The translations under genes were made by a program, and so were the position numbers. This document shows positions 45,226 to 47,807 of a DNA stretch of 47,807 nt, piece after piece. Position 1 is the first letter of the stretch. Each line of letters starts with the position of its first letter. Location of the stretch: contig NZ_BDGJ01000126.1 in the NCBI RefSeq assembly GCF_002207765.1, forward strand, positions 1 through 47,807, in the 5' to 3' direction. The stretch comes from Calderihabitans maritimus (lineage in GTDB: Bacteria > Bacillota > KKC1 > Calderihabitantales > Calderihabitantaceae). Below the pieces are notes generated by a model. It was not told the origin of the DNA and ran no database searches. It was given only the letters and a program-made list of their open reading frames with translations.

Positions 45226-46968
45226 ATGGTAAAAGGCGGGGAATTCTTAATCAAACCAGTCAATCCGTCAGAAATTTTTACCCCGGAGGATTTATCCGAA
45301 GAGCATCGCCTGGTGGCTCAAACCGTAGCTGATTTTACGGAAAATACAGTGGTACCTCATATGGAGGAACTGGAAGAACAAAAGGAAGGTCTGATGCGGC
45401 AGCTTCTGGAGCAGGCAGGTGAATTGGGACTTTTAGGCACAGATGTTCCAGAGGAATACGGTGGCGAGGGGATGGATAAAATTTGTTCCATCCTCATTGC
45501 CGAAAATATTGCTGCTGGTGGTTCATTCGCCGTTGCTCATGGAGCTCATACCGGAATCGGTACATTACCTATCGTTTTTTTCGGTAATGAAGAGCAGAAG
45601 AAAAGGTATCTACCTGACCTGGCTTCCGGCCGGAAGATAGCGGCCTATGCGCTCACTGAACCCGGGGCCGGATCCGATGCCTTGTCTGCGAAAACCAAGG
45701 CAGTGCTCAGCGAGGACGGAAGATACTATATTCTCAACGGGACTAAGCAGTTTATTACTAATGCCGGTCTGGCAGACGTTTTTGTGACATACGCCAAAAT
45801 TGACGGTGATAAATTTACCGCCTTTATTGTGGACCGAGATACGGAAGGGCTTTCGTTGGGGGCCGAAGAAAAGAAAATGGGTATAAAAGGGTCCTCTACG
45901 CGGAGTCTGATTTTTGAGGATGCAAAAGTGCCAGTGGAAAATGTGTTGGGGCAAATCGGCCGCGGGCATGTAGTGGCCTTCAACATTCTCAACTTGGGGC
46001 GTTTCAAACTGGCTGCCGGTTGTGTTGGTTCTGCAAAACTCGCTTTTAGCCATGCAGTCAAGTATGCTCTGGAACGGCAACAGTTTGGTCGGCCCATCGC
46101 TCACTTCGGCCTCATTCAGGAAAAGATTGGGCGGATGGCAGCCAAGATATATGCTGCCGAGAGTATGGTCTACCGTACGGCAGGACTGGTAGAAAAAATG
46201 CTGGCGGAAACTCAGGACGGCAATGTTGCTCAAGCGCTTCAGGAGTACGCGGTGGAATGTTCGATCAACAAGGTACATGCTTCGGAGGCACTGGATTATG
46301 TTGCAGATGAAGCGGTGCAAATTTTTGGCGGTTACGGCTATACTAAAGAATATCCGGTTGAACAAATATACCGTGATTCCAGGATTAACCGCATTTTTGA
46401 AGGAACGAATGAAATTAACCGTCTGTTAATTCCGGGAACCTTACTCCGCCGGGCCCAAAAGGGAGAACTGGCTCTGCTGGCAGCCGCTCAGCAATTGGCC
46501 AAGGAAATTATGCAACCGAAATTATCCATGTCGAATGACAGCGACCCCATGAAGACAGTTCAAGATCTGGTGGACAGAAGCAAAAAAATCTTCCTGCAGG
46601 TTGGTGGCCTGGCGGTTCAAAAGTATATGGATAAAATTCAGGAACAGCAGGAAATTTTGGGCATGTTGAGCGATATTTGCATTGAAACTTATGCAATGGA
46701 AAGTGCTGTCGGGCGGGCTTTTAAGGCAATGGCCGAACAAAAAGCGGAGGGGATTAAATCTCTTCTGGCACAGGTGTATGTGTATGAAACTTTCCCGAGA
46801 GTTGAATTGCGGGCGCGAGAAGCTCTGTCAGCCATGCTGGCCGGCGATGAACTGCAGACACAACTATCAGTACTTAAACGTTTTGCCCGGTACCGGCCGG
46901 TTAATCTGGTCGGTATACGGCGACAGATAGCACAACGCCTTTTGGAAGCAGGTAAATATACCGTGTGA
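45226..46968 (+). CDS. fadE: FadE-type acyl-CoA dehydrogenase
   Basis: FAD enzyme that oxidises acyl-CoA to enoyl-CoA, passing electrons to electron-transfer flavoprotein (no etf genes in the window). 580 residues, longer than the ~380 core: the typical dehydrogenase fold covers about 20-410 (YALTEPGAGSDALSAKT, GIKGSSTRSLIFEDAKVP, FGGYGYTKEYPVEQIYRDSR) with candidate catalytic Glu392 in FEGTNEINR, then a ~170-residue helical C-terminal extension as in B. subtilis FadE (YusJ). ATG 45226 follows AAAGGAG. Confidence 0.95.
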   Translation: MVKGGEFLIKPVNPSEIFTPEDLSEEHRLVAQTVADFTENTVVPHMEELEEQKEGLMRQLLEQAGELGLLGTDVPEEYGGEGMDKICSILIAENIAAGGSFAVAHGAHTGIGTLPIVFFGNEEQKKRYLPDLASGRKIAAYALTEPGAGSDALSAKTKAVLSEDGRYYILNGTKQFITNAGLADVFVTYAKIDGDKFTAFIVDRDTEGLSLGAEEKKMGIKGSSTRSLIFEDAKVPVENVLGQIGRGHVVAFNILNLGRFKLAAGCVGSAKLAFSHAVKYALERQQFGRPIAHFGLIQEKIGRMAAKIYAAESMVYRTAGLVEKMLAETQDGNVAQALQEYAVECSINKVHASEALDYVADEAVQIFGGYGYTKEYPVEQIYRDSRINRIFEGTNEINRLLIPGTLLRRAQKGELALLAAAQQLAKEIMQPKLSMSNDSDPMKTVQDLVDRSKKIFLQVGGLAVQKYMDKIQEQQEILGMLSDICIETYAMESAVGRAFKAMAEQKAEGIKSLLAQVYVYETFPRVELRAREALSAMLAGDELQTQLSVLKRFARYRPVNLVGIRRQIAQRLLEAGKYTV

Positions 46969-46981
46969 ACACGAAAAAACA

Positions 46982-47010
46982 TTTACTATATGCCTGTTCA
47001 GGATTATAAT
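46982..47010 (+). promoter_or_regulatory. Putative promoter of fadR
   Basis: TTTACT (46982-46987), 17-nt spacer, perfect TATAAT (47005-47010). Transcription would start near 47017, at the base of the hairpin below. No FadR-type dyad is visible here. Confidence 0.5.
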
Positions 47011-47015
47011 AATGA

Positions 47016-47056
47016 GCGGCAGGTACATCCGGTTACCTGCTGCATCTAATTTTTTT
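47016..47056 (+). terminator. Hairpin with T-run between fadE and fadR
   Basis: Ten-bp stem with one G-T pair (47016-47025/47034-47043), then six bases and a run of seven T (47050-47056). It could terminate the fad operon, or lie in the fadR leader if the promoter at 46982-47010 is used. Confidence 0.7.
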
Positions 47057-47073
47057 AAAGTCAGGCGGGATAT

Positions 47074-47682
47074 ATGGTGGGCAATAAGTCAGGTGACAAA
47101 TACGGGTTAATCCTGGAGGCAGCGGTCAAGGTTTTTGCTGAAAACGGTTACCACAACTCTCAGGTAAGTAAAATTGCTAGCGAGGCTGGAGTTGCGGACG
47201 GTACCATTTATTTGTATTTTCAAAATAAAAAGGATATACTAATTTCCCTCTTCCGGGAGAAAATGGGTAATTTTATCGAACAGGTTAAGCGAGAACTGGA
47301 GGAACTGAGCGATCCGGTGGCTAAACTTAAGCGGCTAATTGAACTTCATTTTAGCCATCTCGAAGCGGATAAGAACCTGGCAACGGTAATTCAGATACAG
47401 TTGCGTCAGTCCGATCCGGAAATCCGCTCTGCCATCACAGGTCCGCTTAAGGAGTATTTTCGGTTGATGGAAGAGATCCTGGCCGAAGGGAAGGCCTCCG
47501 GTTGTTTCTACCCGGACATTGACGTCCGGTTGGCCCGGTCGATGATCTTCGGTACGCTGGACGAAGTAGCTACCTGCTGGGTACTGTCGCGTCGTGACTA
47601 CCGGCTATCGGATCAGGTAGAAGAAGTGTTTCGTCTGCTGGTCCGCGGTCTTGCGGTGAATTCAAAACTTCCTTCTGGTTGA
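47074..47682 (+). CDS. fadR: FadR-type TetR-family repressor of fatty-acid oxidation
   Basis: 202 residues. TetR HTH at about 20-50 (NSQVSKIASEAGVADGTIYLYFQNKKDIL), nearly identical to B. subtilis FadR (YsiA), followed by LISLFREKMGNFIEQV and the ligand-binding half, including RLARSMIFGTLDEVATCWV as in that protein. In B. subtilis, FadR represses fad genes and is released by long-chain acyl-CoA. The operator at 39900-39917 fits. ATG 47074 has a weak Shine-Dalgarno (GGCGGGA). The stop codon overlaps the tRNA promoter -35 box. Confidence 0.93.
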   Translation: MVGNKSGDKYGLILEAAVKVFAENGYHNSQVSKIASEAGVADGTIYLYFQNKKDILISLFREKMGNFIEQVKRELEELSDPVAKLKRLIELHFSHLEADKNLATVIQIQLRQSDPEIRSAITGPLKEYFRLMEEILAEGKASGCFYPDIDVRLARSMIFGTLDEVATCWVLSRRDYRLSDQVEEVFRLLVRGLAVNSKLPSG

Positions 47683-47707
47683 CAGGTGCTGAGGATGGGG
47701 CTATAAT
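47679..47707 (+). promoter_or_regulatory. Consensus sigma-A promoter of tRNA-Leu
   Basis: Perfect TTGACA (47679-47684), 17-nt spacer, perfect TATAAT (47702-47707), 25 bases before the tRNA. The -35 box includes the TGA stop of fadR (47680-47682). Confidence 0.93.
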
Positions 47708-47732
47708 GTTTATGTAGCCATTAAAGAATTGT

Positions 47733-47807
47733 GTCGGAGTGGCGGAATCGGCAGACGCGCACGTTTGAGGGGCGTGTGGTGAACACCGTGCGGGTTCAAG
47801 TCCCGCC
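47733..47807 (+). tRNA. tRNA-Leu (GAG), cut by the window end
   Basis: Class II tRNA with acceptor 5' strand GTCGGAG (47733-47739), D-arm GCGGAATCGGCAGACGC, anticodon stem CACGT/GCGTG enclosing GAG at 47767-47769, a long variable arm and the T-arm GCGGGTTCAAGTCCCGC. The 3' acceptor strand lies beyond the window. Confidence 0.95.

Noticed and set aside
45610-46365. Long open frame (251 codons) on the - strand inside fadE
   Set aside because: The + strand frame is a full acyl-CoA dehydrogenase with conserved motifs; the antisense product shows no recognisable domain and no ribosome-binding site.
1-47807. CRISPR array, insertion sequence, prophage or attachment site
   Set aside because: No regularly spaced repeats, transposase, integrase or phage genes are visible. 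The tRNA genes at both ends show no flanking direct repeats or integrase.

Overview
The window is a stretch of bacterial chromosome in which every gene I can support lies on the + strand. Content and order point to a spore-forming Clostridia-type Firmicute: tig-clpP-clpX-lonB-lon-engB, a Val T-box before valS, a spore photoproduct lyase, Rex, the maf-radC-mreBCD...min cluster, and rplU-prp-rpmA-(spo0B-like)-obg. I cannot name the species from sequence alone. Nearly all of it is conserved core genome. I see no insertion sequence, prophage, CRISPR array or defence island, and no wholly new multi-gene system. The interest lies in details of familiar loci.

Layout. 1-256: tRNA-Lys, tRNA-Leu and tRNA-Gly. 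513-8583: protein folding and proteolysis block (trigger factor, ClpP, ClpX, LonB, Lon, EngB). 8704-11777: small membrane protein, MeaB-type GTPase, C_GCAxxG_C_C redox-type protein and a clostridial-type spore photoproduct lyase. 11801-16167: T-box-controlled valS, then folC. 16327-18390: rex, maf, radC. 18479-26759: cell shape and division (mreB, mreC, mreD, PBP2, a short minC, minD, minE, rodA) ending in a degenerate M23 protein in the position of spoIVFA. 26924-31205: the two uncharacterised TIGR03960/TIGR03936 proteins and ribonuclease G. 31287-32279: a lone ilvC. 32477-39752: rplU, prp, rpmA, LOG-like gene, spo0B-like gene, obg, yhbY, proB, proA, a small Cys-rich protein, nadD. 39942-47682: a fatty-acid beta-oxidation operon (acyl-CoA ligase, FadN-, FadA- and FadE-like) followed by a FadR-type TetR regulator. 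The window ends inside a tRNA-Leu.

How parts work together. The last region forms a self-contained regulon: a perfect 7-bp dyad of B. subtilis FadR type sits just downstream of the operon promoter, and the matching regulator is encoded at the operon's end. Prp and the N-terminal extension on L27 form a protease-substrate pair. MreBCD, PBP2 and RodA build the elongation machinery, and MinCDE positions the septum.

The most interesting points are: (1) two genes, yhbY and maf, where a strong Shine-Dalgarno is separated from the family-consistent start by a hairpin that, if folded, restores similar spacing; (2) a spore photoproduct lyase with Ala at the position of the classical H-donor Cys but a Cys at position 74; (3) a MinC lacking most of its N-terminal domain; (4) a SpoIVFA-like M23 protein that has lost both catalytic His, with no SpoIVFB beside it; (5) a charged helical insertion of about 60 residues in PBP2.
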